Assembly (NCBI RefSeq): GCF_038719015.1
Contig: NZ_CP152276.1
Location: 3,050,001 to 3,114,000, forward strand
DNA length: 64,000 bases
DNA from: Nguyenibacter vanlangensis
GTDB taxonomy: Bacteria > Pseudomonadota > Alphaproteobacteria > Acetobacterales > Acetobacteraceae
Direction of reading: 5' to 3'
The position numbers and the translations under genes are program-made. This document shows, piece after piece, positions 31,714 through 40,993 of the stretch. Within the stretch, counting starts at the first letter, position 1; each line of letters begins with the position of its first letter. Below the pieces are notes generated by a model. That model was not told the DNA's origin and did not search any database. It worked only from the letters and a program-made list of their open reading frames with translations.

Positions 31714-32516
31714 CGGTGTCCGCCGAGGGGCCCGCCGGGGAGGCGCCGCCGGTCCGCCTGGACCGCGCCACTGTGCGGATCGGGGCGCGGACGATCCTGT
31801 CCGAGGCCAGCCTGACCATTCCGGCCGGGGCGTTCGTGGGGGTGCTGGGCCCCAACGGGGCGGGCAAGACCAGCCTGATGCGGGCGATCCTGGGCATCGT
31901 GCCAGTGACGGCGGGGCGGATTTCGGTGTTCGGCCGGCCGGCCGGCCGGGGGCGCCACGATATCGGCTACATGCCGCAATTCCACGGCCGGCCGGTGCCG
32001 CGCCTGGACGGGCGCAGCTTCATCGCCGCCGCGCTGCATGGCGAGCGCTGGGGCCTGCCGTGCGACTGGCGGCCGGGGCGGCATCGCCGCCATGACGCGG
32101 CGGAGATCGACCGGGTGCTGGACCTGGTGGGGGCGGCGCATCTGGCGCGGCGGCCGCTCGACCAATTGTCGGGCGGCGAGCGCCAGCGCCTGCTGCTGGC
32201 GCAGGCGCTGCTGGGGCGGCCGCGCCTGCTGCTGCTGGACGAGCCTCTGGCCAGCCTGGACCCGCTGCGCGCGCGTGAGGTCGTGGCGCTGGTGCAGGCG
32301 ATCCGCAGCCGGCTGGGCATCGCGGTGCTGTTTTCGACCCACGACCTGAATCCGCTGCTGGGGGTGATGGACATGGTGCTGTATGTCGGACGCGGCGCGG
32401 CGCGGCTGGGCCCGGTGGACGAGGTGGTGACCGATCCGGTGCTGAGCGCGCTGTACGGCACGCGGGTCGAGGTGATCCGCGGCGGCGGCCGCATCTTCGT
32501 CGTCACCGACGGCTGA
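31710..32516 (+). CDS. znuC: Zinc ABC transporter, ATP-binding protein
   Basis: A 268-residue ABC ATPase that powers zinc import through ZnuB. Walker A is GPNGAGKTS (residues 47-55), the Q-loop GYMPQFHGR, the signature LSGGERQRLLLAQAL, Walker B LLLLDEPLASLD, and switch His in STHDLNPLL. The GTG at 31710 overlaps the znuA stop and has GGGAAGGCGG in front; a longer frame from 31626 would lie inside znuA. It precedes znuB by 15 bases. Confidence 0.93.
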   Translation: MTVSAEGPAGEAPPVRLDRATVRIGARTILSEASLTIPAGAFVGVLGPNGAGKTSLMRAILGIVPVTAGRISVFGRPAGRGRHDIGYMPQFHGRPVPRLDGRSFIAAALHGERWGLPCDWRPGRHRRHDAAEIDRVLDLVGAAHLARRPLDQLSGGERQRLLLAQALLGRPRLLLLDEPLASLDPLRAREVVALVQAIRSRLGIAVLFSTHDLNPLLGVMDMVLYVGRGAARLGPVDEVVTDPVLSALYGTRVEVIRGGGRIFVVTDG

Positions 32517-32531
32517 GCGCCCGGTTTCGCG

Positions 32532-33320
32532 ATGCTGGCCTTCGAATTCATGCGCCATGCCTTTGCCGCGACCGGAATCGTCGCGGTGCTGGCCGGGCTG
32601 GTCGGATATTTCATGGTGCTGCGCGGCGAAAGCTTCGCCGGCCATGCGCTGTCGCATGTCGGGTTTGCTGGCGCGACCGGCGCGATCCTGCTGGGGATGC
32701 CGCCGCTATGGGGCCTGATGGCGCTGACGGTGGCGGCCGGGCTGGCGATGGGGGCCGGCGGCCGGGGCACCACCCAGGGGCGGGATGTCGCGGTCGGGCT
32801 GGTCCTGTCCTGCACGCTGGGGTTCGGGCTGCTGTTCCTGCATTTCCTGACCACGTCCGCCGCCCGGGCGACCGCGCTGCTGTTCGGCAATGTGCTGGGG
32901 GTGGACGGGGCGATGCTGGCCTGGCTGGCGCTGCTGGCGGCGGGGTGCGTGCTGGCCATGGCGGTGCTGTCGCGGCCGCTGCTGTTCGCCAGCCTGCAGC
33001 CCGAGACGGCCGAGGCCCGGGGCGTGCCGGTGCGGCTGGTCTCCACCCTGTTCCTGGCGATCGTGGCGGTGGCGACGGCGGAATGCGTGCAGATCACCGG
33101 GGTGCTGCTGGTCTTCGCCCTGATGGTCGGGCCGGCCGCGACGGCGCAGCGCCTGACGGCGGCGCCCGGGCGGGGGATCGTGCTGTCGGTGCTGCTGGCG
33201 GCGGCCGAGGGGTGGGGCGGGCTGGCATTGTCCTGGTGGACGGATTGCCCGGCCTCGTTCTGGATCAGCGCGCTGAGTACGGCGGCCTATGTGGGTACAT
33301 ATCTGGGGAAGCGCGGATAG
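32532..33320 (+). CDS. znuB: Zinc ABC transporter, permease
   Basis: A 262-residue membrane subunit with about seven or eight hydrophobic segments and the family motifs GESFAGHALSHVGFAGATGA at the first loop and FALMVGPAATAQRL near the C-terminus (ABC-3 permease family). Completes the znuACB set; order and spacing (15 bases after znuC) indicate one operon controlled by the divergent Zur. Confidence 0.93.
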   Translation: MLAFEFMRHAFAATGIVAVLAGLVGYFMVLRGESFAGHALSHVGFAGATGAILLGMPPLWGLMALTVAAGLAMGAGGRGTTQGRDVAVGLVLSCTLGFGLLFLHFLTTSAARATALLFGNVLGVDGAMLAWLALLAAGCVLAMAVLSRPLLFASLQPETAEARGVPVRLVSTLFLAIVAVATAECVQITGVLLVFALMVGPAATAQRLTAAPGRGIVLSVLLAAAEGWGGLALSWWTDCPASFWISALSTAAYVGTYLGKRG

Positions 33321-33327
33321 GGACGCG

Positions 33328-33825
33328 TCAGAGCTCGTCCTGGCCGTGCGGCAGCGCGTGATAGGCGCGGTTGAAATAGACCAGCCCGCCCTGCCCCGCG
33401 CCCATGCGGATGGCCTCGACCACGCCGAACATCACGCTGTGGGTTCCGACCTCGACGATCTGGTCGACATGGCAGTCGAACGAGGCCACCGCTTCCTCGA
33501 GCACCGGGGCGCCGGTGTCGAGCGTGGTCCAATGGCCGTAGGTGAAGCGTTCATACATGTCCATCGGCCCGGCGAACGAACCGGAAATGTCGCGCTGGCT
33601 GGCCGAGAGGACGTTGATGCACATGGCGCCGCCGGTGCGGAACGCGGCGCGCGCCCGCGCCGCGCGGTTCATGCAGACCAGCAGCGTGGGCGGCGCATCG
33701 GTGACCGAGCAGACCGCCGAGGCGGTGAATCCCACCGGGTCGTCCAGGGTGCCGGTGGTCACGACGTTCACCGCCGCGCCCAGCCGCGCCATTGCATCCC
33801 GATAGGTCTGGGAATCGACCGTCAT
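33328..33825 (-). CDS. Flavin reductase domain protein (FMN-binding split barrel)
   Basis: A 165-residue flavin:NAD(P)H reductase-like protein of the HpaC/RutF group, which supplies reduced FMN to monooxygenases. Seen: RLGAAVNVVTTGTLDDPVGFTASAVCSVTDAPPTLLVCM, the flavin-binding NVLSASQRDISGSFA region, and FDCHVDQIVEVGTHSVMFGVV with the His of the active site. Stop is near the convergent znuB end. Partner oxygenase is not in the window, so the physiological electron acceptor is unknown. Confidence 0.9.
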   Translation of the reverse strand: MTVDSQTYRDAMARLGAAVNVVTTGTLDDPVGFTASAVCSVTDAPPTLLVCMNRAARARAAFRTGGAMCINVLSASQRDISGSFAGPMDMYERFTYGHWTTLDTGAPVLEEAVASFDCHVDQIVEVGTHSVMFGVVEAIRMGAGQGGLVYFNRAYHALPHGQDEL

Positions 33826-33956
33826 TCCTGCGCCCTTCCTGCCGCCCGCCCACCGGGATTGGCGGCGTCAACCCGGGCGGCATCTCATCGTCCTGTTGCT
33901 TCTGTCATATTATCGTACAAGGGAAAACAGGGAGAAACCGGGGCGGGGCGGCACGG

Positions 33957-35045
33957 ATGACGGATGGCGGAGCGTTGGAGAGCGGGACGTTGCTGGCGGC
34001 GCGGCAGGGGCGGCTGGCCCGTCTGACGCTGAACAGGCCCGGCGTGCTGAACGCGCTGGACCGCCCGACATGCCGCCGGATCGCCGCCTGCCTGGCGGCC
34101 TGGCGGGATGACCCGGCGGTGGGCACGGTGCTGATCGACAGCGCCAGCCCCCGGGCGTTCTGCGCCGGGGGCGACCTGCGGGCCATCCGCGCGATCCTGG
34201 TCGGGGACGGACCGGACGCGGCGGCCGCCTTCTTTCGCGCATGCTACCGGCTGGTGGCGCTGCTGGCCGCCTATCCCAAGCCCGTGGTGTCGTTCATGGA
34301 CGGGATCACCATGGGCGGCGGGGTGGGGCTGGGCGGCCATGTCCGCCATCGCGTCGTGACCGAGCGGACGGTGCTGGCCATGCCCGAGACGGCGATCGGC
34401 CTGACGCCGGATGCGGGCGGGTCCTATATCCTGTCGCGCGCGCCGGGCCTGTCGGGACTGCGGCTGGCCCTGACCGGCCGCCGGATGGGCGGGGAGGAAG
34501 CCGTCGCCATGGGATTTGCCGACCGGGTGCTGCCGGCCGGCTGCCTGCCCGAGCTGGCCCGCGAACTGGCGCGGCGGCCGGCCGGCGAGGGAGTGGCGAT
34601 GTTTGCCTCTCCTGGATCGTCCGCCGGCCCGGCCGGGGCGGCAGGCGGCGCGGAAGGCGATCCGGCGGCGGTCGACCGGCTGTATGACGCGCCGGACGTC
34701 GCGACCATCAGGCGGCGCCTGGCCGGCAGTGCGGCACCCTGGGCGGCGGCGGACCTGGCGGCGCTGGAACGGGCCTCGCCCCTGGCGCTGGAGGTGACGT
34801 TCCGGGCCTATTTCGCGGCGCGGCGCCTGCCGGACCTGAACAGCGTGCTGGAACAGGAATATCGCCTGGTGGCCAATCTGGTGCGGCAGCCGGATTTCGC
34901 CGAGGGCGTGCGAGCCAGGATACTGGACAAGGACCAGGCGCCGGGCTGGCTGGACCCGGACCGGGTGCCGCGGGCGGCCGCGGCCTGTTTCGCGCCGCGC
35001 GCCGAAGGGCTGGACCTGTCGCCGGCGCGCGCCGGCGCGGACTGA
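33957..35045 (+). CDS. Enoyl-CoA hydratase/isomerase family, 3-hydroxyisobutyryl-CoA hydrolase-like
   Basis: A 362-residue crotonase-fold protein. The oxyanion-hole segment is RAFCAGGDLRAI and MDGITMGGGVGLGGHVRHRV. The MPETAIGLTPDAGGSY motif matches 3-hydroxyisobutyryl-CoA hydrolases (valine catabolism), where the Glu is catalytic. The extra C-terminal domain of about 100 residues (PLALEVTFRAYFAARRLPDLNSVLEQEYRLVANLV) is also typical of that group and absent in plain enoyl-CoA hydratases. The start at 33957 has a GGGGCGG-rich but weak site. A central Gly/Ala-rich stretch (about 222-240) is a loop insert. No other valine-degradation gene lies next to it. Confidence 0.9.
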   Translation: MTDGGALESGTLLAARQGRLARLTLNRPGVLNALDRPTCRRIAACLAAWRDDPAVGTVLIDSASPRAFCAGGDLRAIRAILVGDGPDAAAAFFRACYRLVALLAAYPKPVVSFMDGITMGGGVGLGGHVRHRVVTERTVLAMPETAIGLTPDAGGSYILSRAPGLSGLRLALTGRRMGGEEAVAMGFADRVLPAGCLPELARELARRPAGEGVAMFASPGSSAGPAGAAGGAEGDPAAVDRLYDAPDVATIRRRLAGSAAPWAAADLAALERASPLALEVTFRAYFAARRLPDLNSVLEQEYRLVANLVRQPDFAEGVRARILDKDQAPGWLDPDRVPRAAAACFAPRAEGLDLSPARAGAD

Positions 35046-35100
35046 CCGCGCGGGCGGGGGTGGCGTCGTGCGTGCCGGGCCCTCATCTTGAGAGGGTTCC

Positions 35101-36537
35101 ATGTCCGAGGAAGGTTCGCCGATGCCCGTCTCCGCCGCCTATCGCCCCGCCCGCGACCACCTGACGCTGGGGGCGGCGTTCTATGATCCGGTCGAGGCGG
35201 CGCGCTTTCCCGCCCATATCCTGCGCTTCCGCAACCAGGACGCGGCGGCGCGGGTCGGGCTGGACGGTCTGACGGACGACGAATGGACCGCGCATTTCGG
35301 CCGCTTCGTCCCGCTGCCGGGCGGGATGGAGGCCCCGCTGGCGCTGCGCTATCACGGGCACCAGTTCCGGGTCTACAACCCCGACCTGGGCGACGGGCGG
35401 GGCTTTCTGTTCGCGCAATTGCGCGACGCGCGGGACGGGCGGCTGCTGGATATCGGCACCAAGGGCAGCGGGCGCACCCCGTGGTCGCGCGGCGGCGACG
35501 GGCGGCTGACCCTGAAGGGCGGGGTGCGCGAGGTGCTGGCGAGCGAGCTTCTGGACGCGATGGGGGTCGCGACCTCGCGCAGCCTGAGCGTGATCGAGAC
35601 CGGCGAGAGCCTGCAGCGCGGCGACGAGCCGTCGCCCACCCGGTCGTGTGTACTGGCGCGGCTGAGCCATTCGCATATCCGTATCGGCACCTTCCAGCGC
35701 CTGGCGGCGCTGGAGGATACGGCGAACCTGGCCAGGCTGGTCGAATATGTGCTGGCGGCCTATTTCCCCGATCGGCACGGCACACGCGATCCGGCCGCCA
35801 CGCTGTTCGACATCGTATGCACGCGGGTGGCCAGGCTGGGGGCGCAATGGATGGCGGCGGGCTTCGTGCACGGGGTGCTGAATACCGACAACATCAATAT
35901 CACCGGCGAGAGTTTCGATTACGGCCCGTGGCGCTTCCTGCCGCGTTACGATCCGTCCTTCGTCGCGGCCTATTTCGACCATTCGGGCCTGTACGCGTTC
36001 GGCCGCCAGCCCGAGACGCTGATGTGGAACCTGGCGAGGCTGGCGGAATGCCTGATTCCTCTGGCGAATCTTGATGATCTGCAACGGATTTTCGACGATT
36101 TTCCAGATCGTTATGAAAAAGAGATGAATGCGGCGACGATAAAACGCCTGGGCGTGTCGTCGGTTTCCGAAAAAGATGACCGTGCGCTGTCGCAGGAGAT
36201 TTGGAAATTTCTGGAACGATCGGCCATAGGATTTGAATCTTTGTTCTTCGACTGGTATGGTGGGACACAGAGCAGGCATCGCGCGGCGAAAAGCCCCTGT
36301 GCCGGTCTCTATGCGGGTGCGGATTTCGAACCGTTGCGTCAACGGCTCGAGGCGCATGCCCCCCGGCCGGGCCTGGATCTTTCCAGCCCATATCTTTCCC
36401 GGGACGTACCCTGCACGATGCTGATCGAGACGGTGGAGCGGATATGGCAGCCCATTGCAGCCCAAGACGACTGGAGCCTGTTTCACGACATGCTGGGCGT
36501 CATACGGGACATGAAGGCCGCCCTGTCGCCCGCCTGA
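35101..36537 (+). CDS. selO: Protein adenylyltransferase SelO
   Basis: A 478-residue SelO/YdiU-family pseudokinase that attaches AMP to proteins. Seen: RYHGHQFRVYNPDLGDGRGFLFAQL, GTKGSGRTPWSRGGDGRLTLKGGVREVL (ATP-binding lysine region), and catalytic GVLNTDNINITGESFDYGP (Asn264 and Asp-containing segment in the DFG-like site). The usual C-terminal cysteine (CSSS/CUS-type end that forms the regulatory disulfide) is absent; the protein ends KAALSPA. The stretch around codons 318-380 is lower in GC than the rest of the gene. RBS AGAGGGTTCC. No partner gene evident. Confidence 0.93.
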   Translation: MSEEGSPMPVSAAYRPARDHLTLGAAFYDPVEAARFPAHILRFRNQDAAARVGLDGLTDDEWTAHFGRFVPLPGGMEAPLALRYHGHQFRVYNPDLGDGRGFLFAQLRDARDGRLLDIGTKGSGRTPWSRGGDGRLTLKGGVREVLASELLDAMGVATSRSLSVIETGESLQRGDEPSPTRSCVLARLSHSHIRIGTFQRLAALEDTANLARLVEYVLAAYFPDRHGTRDPAATLFDIVCTRVARLGAQWMAAGFVHGVLNTDNINITGESFDYGPWRFLPRYDPSFVAAYFDHSGLYAFGRQPETLMWNLARLAECLIPLANLDDLQRIFDDFPDRYEKEMNAATIKRLGVSSVSEKDDRALSQEIWKFLERSAIGFESLFFDWYGGTQSRHRAAKSPCAGLYAGADFEPLRQRLEAHAPRPGLDLSSPYLSRDVPCTMLIETVERIWQPIAAQDDWSLFHDMLGVIRDMKAALSPA

Positions 36538-36639
36538 TCCCGGGAAAGCCTGCCCGGGACCGCCGCCGGCGCGCGGCCCCGGACGGGCCCTGACCGGAGC
36601 GGCGTCGCGGGCGGTACGCGTCATCGGGGAAGGAGCCGA

Positions 36640-36664
36640 CCCATTTTCCGAAACCCATTTTCCG
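36640..36664 (+). repeat. Direct repeat before the second sugar porter
   Basis: CCCATTTTCCG at 36640-36650 and 36654-36664, 14 bases apart, immediately before the ribosome-binding site of the sugar porter gene at 36680. May be a regulator site or just a small duplication. Confidence 0.5.
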
Positions 36665-36679
36665 GACAAGGAGAACAGG

Positions 36680-38128
36680 ATGCAGAATTTCTCGCCACAG
36701 GCGGCAAGCCTCGCCGCGATATCCCGGCATGAGATTTCGGGCAGTGCGCGGCTGACGCTCTGGCTCGCAGCCGCCGTGGCCGCCATCTGCGGCGGCCTCT
36801 ACGGCTACGACACCGGCATTATTTCGGGTGCCCTGCTGCTGATCACGCAGGATTTCCACCTGGGCAGCACGGCGCAGGAACTGGTGGCCTCGGCCATCCT
36901 GGCCGGCGCGGTCATCGGCGCGCTCGGCACCGGATGGCTGTCGGAACGGTTCGGCCGCCGGGCTTCGGTCATGGTCGTGACGGCCCTGTTCGTGACGGGG
37001 GCGGCCGCCTGCGCCATGGCCCCCGACGTCTGGACGCTGATCATCGCGCGGGTCTATCTGGGGCTGGGGGTCGGCGGATCCACCCAGGTGGTGCCGATGT
37101 ATATTTCGGAACTGGCCCCGGCGGCGCGGCGCGGGCGGCTGGTGACCCTGTTCAACGTCGCGATTGGCATCGGCATCTTTACAGCCAACGTCATCGGTTT
37201 CGCGGCGCGCGATGCCTGGGGCTGGCGTCCGATGATCGCGATCGCCGCCCTGCCGGCGGCGTGCGTGTTCGTCGCGATGTTCTTCCTGCCCAAGAGCCCG
37301 CGCTGGACCGCCGAGAACGAGGGGCTGGACGCCGCGATCGCGCAGTTGACGCGGGTACGGACTTCGCATCGGGAAATCCATCGTGAAATCAATAAGATTC
37401 ACGAAGCATCCGACGGGGTGGCGGACGCGCATCGCGGCTGGCGCGGGCTGATGCAGCCCTGGGTGCGGCCGGCGCTGGTCGCGGCCCTGGGGGTGGCGTT
37501 CTTCACCCAGTGCGGCGGGTTGGAGATGATGATCTATTACGCGCCGACCTTCCTGTCGGATGCGGGGTTCGGCCATGCCTCGGCGCTGCTGGCCAGCCTG
37601 GGCGTCTCGATCGTCTATCTGGCGATGACGGTCGGCGGGTCGATGATCGTCGATCATGTCGGGCGGCGGCGGCTGATGCTGATCATGGGTCCGGGCTCGG
37701 TCCTCAGCCTGCTGGGGCTGGGGCTGATGTTCGCGATCCATCCCGACAAGGGCAGCGTCGGAAGCTGGATGATCATCGTCTTCCTGCTGCTGTTCATGAT
37801 GTTCAATTCCGGCGGCATCCAGGTCGTGGGCTGGCTGCTGGGGGCCGAGATGTTCCCGCTGCCGATGCGCGGCACCGCGACCAGCCTGCATGCCGCGACG
37901 CTGTGGGGCAGCGACCTGCTGGTGACCAGCACGGCGCTGAGCCTGGTCAAGCTGATCTCGCTGGGCGGGACGATGTGGTTCTATGCCGGGGTCAACCTGG
38001 CGTCGGTGCTGTTCGTCTTCTTCCTGGTGCCGGAGACGCGCGGCGCGTCGCTGGAGGATATCGAGGCGGCGCTGCATGCCGGCCGCTTCCGCCCGCGGCG
38101 GGGCGATACCGCCATCGTGGCCCGCTGA
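36680..38128 (+). CDS. Sugar porter, major facilitator superfamily (12 TM)
   Basis: A 482-residue inner-membrane sugar:proton symporter. Seen: GGLYGYDTGIISGAL in TM1, GWLSERFGRRASVMVV, YISELAPAARRGRLVTLFNV, FLPKSPRWTAENEG in the central loop, FTQCGGLEMMIYYAPTFL in TM7, DHVGRRRLMLI, and VPETRGASLEDIEAAL at the C-terminus. TM7 has CGGLEMM where typical porters have the QQxxGIN motif, so substrate binding may differ from XylE/GalP. AAGGAG precedes the start at 36680. Paralogue of the 26702-28120 porter but clearly diverged from it. Confidence 0.93.
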   Translation: MQNFSPQAASLAAISRHEISGSARLTLWLAAAVAAICGGLYGYDTGIISGALLLITQDFHLGSTAQELVASAILAGAVIGALGTGWLSERFGRRASVMVVTALFVTGAAACAMAPDVWTLIIARVYLGLGVGGSTQVVPMYISELAPAARRGRLVTLFNVAIGIGIFTANVIGFAARDAWGWRPMIAIAALPAACVFVAMFFLPKSPRWTAENEGLDAAIAQLTRVRTSHREIHREINKIHEASDGVADAHRGWRGLMQPWVRPALVAALGVAFFTQCGGLEMMIYYAPTFLSDAGFGHASALLASLGVSIVYLAMTVGGSMIVDHVGRRRLMLIMGPGSVLSLLGLGLMFAIHPDKGSVGSWMIIVFLLLFMMFNSGGIQVVGWLLGAEMFPLPMRGTATSLHAATLWGSDLLVTSTALSLVKLISLGGTMWFYAGVNLASVLFVFFLVPETRGASLEDIEAALHAGRFRPRRGDTAIVAR

Positions 38129-38201
38129 TATCCTGTCTCTATTCCGTCTCCGAAATTCGCTTGCGCATTTCGGAGACAGATCACCAGGTTGACCAATGTG
38201 A

Positions 38202-40199
38202 CTACGGCGTTTCGTCGGCCGGGCGCAGAATGACGCGCTCGGCCACGTCCGGCACGGTGAAGCCGAACACCCTGCCGTAGAAATCCAGTTCCAGTTCCAG
38301 CGCGCGGCGGATCGTCTCAGCGCGGCGGAAGCCATGGCTCTCGCCCGCGAATTCGTAATGGGCATGGGGGACGGCGTTGGCGGCCAGCGCCGCGACCATG
38401 TCGCGGGCCTGGCCGGGCGGGACCACCGCGTCGTCCAGCCCGTGCAGGAACAGCACCGGGGCGCGGATCGCGTCGGCCCGGGCCAGCGGCGAGCGCGCCA
38501 GATAGAGGTCTTCGGCCGCGGGATAGGGGCCGACCAGGCGGTCGAGATAGCGGGATTCGAATTTATGCGTCTCCTGCGCCAGGGCGCGCAGGTCGGTCAC
38601 GCCATACAGGCTGGCGCCGGCGGCGAACAGGTCGGATTGCGCCAGGGCCAGCAGCACGGTCAGGCCGCCGGCGCTGCTGCCGCGCATGGCGATGCGGGCG
38701 GGATCGACCCGGCCCGTCGCCACCAGGTGGCGGCAGGCGGCGATGCAGTCCGCCACATCCACCACCCCCCATTGCCCGTCCAGCCTCCGGCGATAGGCGC
38801 GGCCGAAGCCGGTCGAGCCGCCGTAATTGACGTCGACCACCGCGAAGCCCCGGCTGGTCCACCATTGGACCTTGTACGAAAAGGCGGTGCCGGCGCGGCC
38901 GGTGGGGCCGCCATGGGCCATGACGATCAGCGGTGGCTTCTCGTCCGCCGGACCGCGATAGCTTAGGCTGGCGGGGGGATAGAAGAAGGCGTGGCCGTCC
39001 TGCCCCGATCCCGCCGGCAGGGGAAAGCGGATCGTCTCGGCCCGTGCGATGTCGTCCGGCGCCAGGCCGGGGGCGGCGGCGGCGCGCAGGGTGCGCGGCG
39101 GCGCGTCGGCGCGGGCATGCAGGATGGCGGGCGGCCCGTCGGGCGGCATGTCGATCCAGGCCAGCGATCCGTCGGCCAGCGGCGACGGGCAGGCGGCGGG
39201 ATGGCCGAGCGGCACCGGGTGGACCGCGTCTTCGACGATCAGGATCGTCCGGGCGACGCCGTCCTCGATCGCGATGGCCAGGATGGAGCCGCCGGGCAGC
39301 GGACGGTAGCTGCGCAGGCCGAACACCCAATGGGGCAGCCCGATTTCGGCGCGCATCGGCGCGACCGGTGTGGCCTGCCCGTCCGGCAGGGCAACGCGCA
39401 GCAGGTTCCACCACCCGTCGCGGTCCGAGGCGACCAGAAGCGTCCGCTCGTCGGCCCAGGCGGGTTCGATGACCGAGGACCCGTCATCGAGCAGGGTGCG
39501 CGGCTCCGCCAGCGACGGGGCGGCGCCGCCCGCCAGCCGGGCCAGGCGCAGCCGGGTGGCGTCCCACGGCATGGCGGGGTGGTCCCATTCGATCCAGGCC
39601 AGATGCGTGCCGTCGGGCGACGGGCGTGGAGAACTGACGAAATCCGCGTCCGCCGCCAGCACCGTGCCGGCCTGCGTCGCGGGATCGCCGCCGTCGGCGC
39701 CGTCGGTGCGGAAGGCCACCAGGGTCGAGACCGCTTCGCCCGGCGCGGTATGGTCCTCGCGCACGCAGAACAGGGTGGCGCCATCGGGGGCGAAGGCCAG
39801 GTCGGCGAAGCGCAGGCCGGGTGCATGGCTGAGGGCGCGGGGGACGGCGCCCGGCGCGTCGGACATCAGCCAGAGACTGCCGTCCGGCCGGTTGCTGAAG
39901 GCGATGCGGCCCCCCGACACGGCATAGGCGCCGCCGCCATATTCATGGACCCGCGTGCCGACATCGAAGGGCGCCTGGGTGACGTCGCGCATGCCGTCTC
40001 GTTCGGTCCAGCGGACCAGGACGGTGCGGCCGGCTTCGGCGGGGCGGCTTTCCAGCCAATAGACTGCGTCGCCGTCGGTCTGCAGCTCGGACAGGCCGAG
40101 CGTCCGGCCCGCCACCAGGTCCGGCGTGATGCGGGAGGGCCAGGTGCCGTAGGATAAAATCTCGGGGGTGGATCCGGTGCCGGCGTGGGGGGCGGTCAT
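38202..40199 (-). CDS. S9 family prolyl oligopeptidase-like peptidase
   Basis: A 665-residue serine peptidase: N-terminal beta-propeller (repeats such as GTRVHEYGGGAYAV, SPRPSPDGTHLAWIEWDHP) and C-terminal alpha/beta-hydrolase domain. Nucleophile Ser509 lies in RGSSAGG; Asp in HGLDDAVVPP, His in AGESHGFRR. The oxyanion-region segment MAHGGPTGRAGTAFSYKVQWW is typical of the dipeptidyl-peptidase/acylaminoacyl-peptidase group. No signal peptide is evident, so a cytosolic enzyme that trims peptides is likely. It is divergent from the DedA gene, about 50 bases apart. Confidence 0.93.
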   Translation of the reverse strand: MTAPHAGTGSTPEILSYGTWPSRITPDLVAGRTLGLSELQTDGDAVYWLESRPAEAGRTVLVRWTERDGMRDVTQAPFDVGTRVHEYGGGAYAVSGGRIAFSNRPDGSLWLMSDAPGAVPRALSHAPGLRFADLAFAPDGATLFCVREDHTAPGEAVSTLVAFRTDGADGGDPATQAGTVLAADADFVSSPRPSPDGTHLAWIEWDHPAMPWDATRLRLARLAGGAAPSLAEPRTLLDDGSSVIEPAWADERTLLVASDRDGWWNLLRVALPDGQATPVAPMRAEIGLPHWVFGLRSYRPLPGGSILAIAIEDGVARTILIVEDAVHPVPLGHPAACPSPLADGSLAWIDMPPDGPPAILHARADAPPRTLRAAAAPGLAPDDIARAETIRFPLPAGSGQDGHAFFYPPASLSYRGPADEKPPLIVMAHGGPTGRAGTAFSYKVQWWTSRGFAVVDVNYGGSTGFGRAYRRRLDGQWGVVDVADCIAACRHLVATGRVDPARIAMRGSSAGGLTVLLALAQSDLFAAGASLYGVTDLRALAQETHKFESRYLDRLVGPYPAAEDLYLARSPLARADAIRAPVLFLHGLDDAVVPPGQARDMVAALAANAVPHAHYEFAGESHGFRRAETIRRALELELDFYGRVFGFTVPDVAERVILRPADETP

Positions 40200-40252
40200 G
40201 CGGGGGGTCCTGCTTTGGGGGCGCTGTCCCGTCCTATTGACTTGACACGGCG

Positions 40253-40993
40253 TTGGCCAGACGGTTCCTCAGCCTCTTCGCGCAACAGGACAGGTCCAAT
40301 CCGCTGGTTCATCAGTTCGAATCCCTCGTCATGCAATATGGGTACGGCGTCATCGGCGTCGTCGTCATGTTCGAGAGCATGGGCCTGCCGCTGCCGGCCG
40401 AAACCCTGATCATCTCCTCGGCGCTCTATTGCGCGGCGACCCATCGGTTGGATATCGGCTGGGTGGCGGTGGCGGCGATCGCCGGCGCCATCATGGGCGA
40501 CAATTTCGGCTATCTGATCGGGCGGAGCTTCGGCTTCCGCCTGCTGGAGCGGCACGGTGCCAAGGTCTGCCTGACGCCGCGCCGGCTGCTGCTGGGGCGC
40601 TATCTGTTCCGCCGCCATGGCGGCAAGGTGGTGTTCTTCGGCCGCTTCATCGCCATCCTGCGCGTCTTCGCGGCCCTGCTGGCGGGGGCGAACCGCATGC
40701 CGTGGCATACGTTCCTGTTTTACAATGCCATGGGCGGAATTGGCTGGGCCGGCGGTTATGCGTTCGGTACCTATTATCTGGGCCACCAGGTGTTGAACAT
40801 CTCGGGCCCGGTCGGGCTGACCCTGGGGGCGATCGCGCTGCTGGTCATCGGAAGCGGCTTCGTCTTCCTGAAACGCAACGAAGTGCGCCTGACCGAGGAA
40901 GCCACGAAGGCGGCCGAGCGGGAGCAGCACGGCAGCGCGCACCACAGGGACCGGCAGCATGCGGGTCGGCACCGTGAGGGGGAGCAGGCATGA
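40253..40993 (+). CDS. DedA-family membrane protein
   Basis: A DedA/SNARE-associated-type protein with about four or five hydrophobic segments and conserved FESMGLPLPAETLIISSAL, GAIMGDNFGYLIGRSFGFRLL, and the F[FY]GRFxxxxR motif FFGRFIAILRVFAALLAGANRMPWHTF. Members take part in undecaprenyl-phosphate or phospholipid translocation across the inner membrane. The start is uncertain: TTG at 40253 gives 246 residues; ATG at 40331 gives 220 and fits family length better, but neither has a good ribosome-binding site. The C-terminal tail is His/Arg-rich (QHGSAHHRDRQHAGRHRE). Overlaps the SDR gene by 4 bases (ATGA). Confidence 0.88.
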   Translation: MARRFLSLFAQQDRSNPLVHQFESLVMQYGYGVIGVVVMFESMGLPLPAETLIISSALYCAATHRLDIGWVAVAAIAGAIMGDNFGYLIGRSFGFRLLERHGAKVCLTPRRLLLGRYLFRRHGGKVVFFGRFIAILRVFAALLAGANRMPWHTFLFYNAMGGIGWAGGYAFGTYYLGHQVLNISGPVGLTLGAIALLVIGSGFVFLKRNEVRLTEEATKAAEREQHGSAHHRDRQHAGRHREGEQA

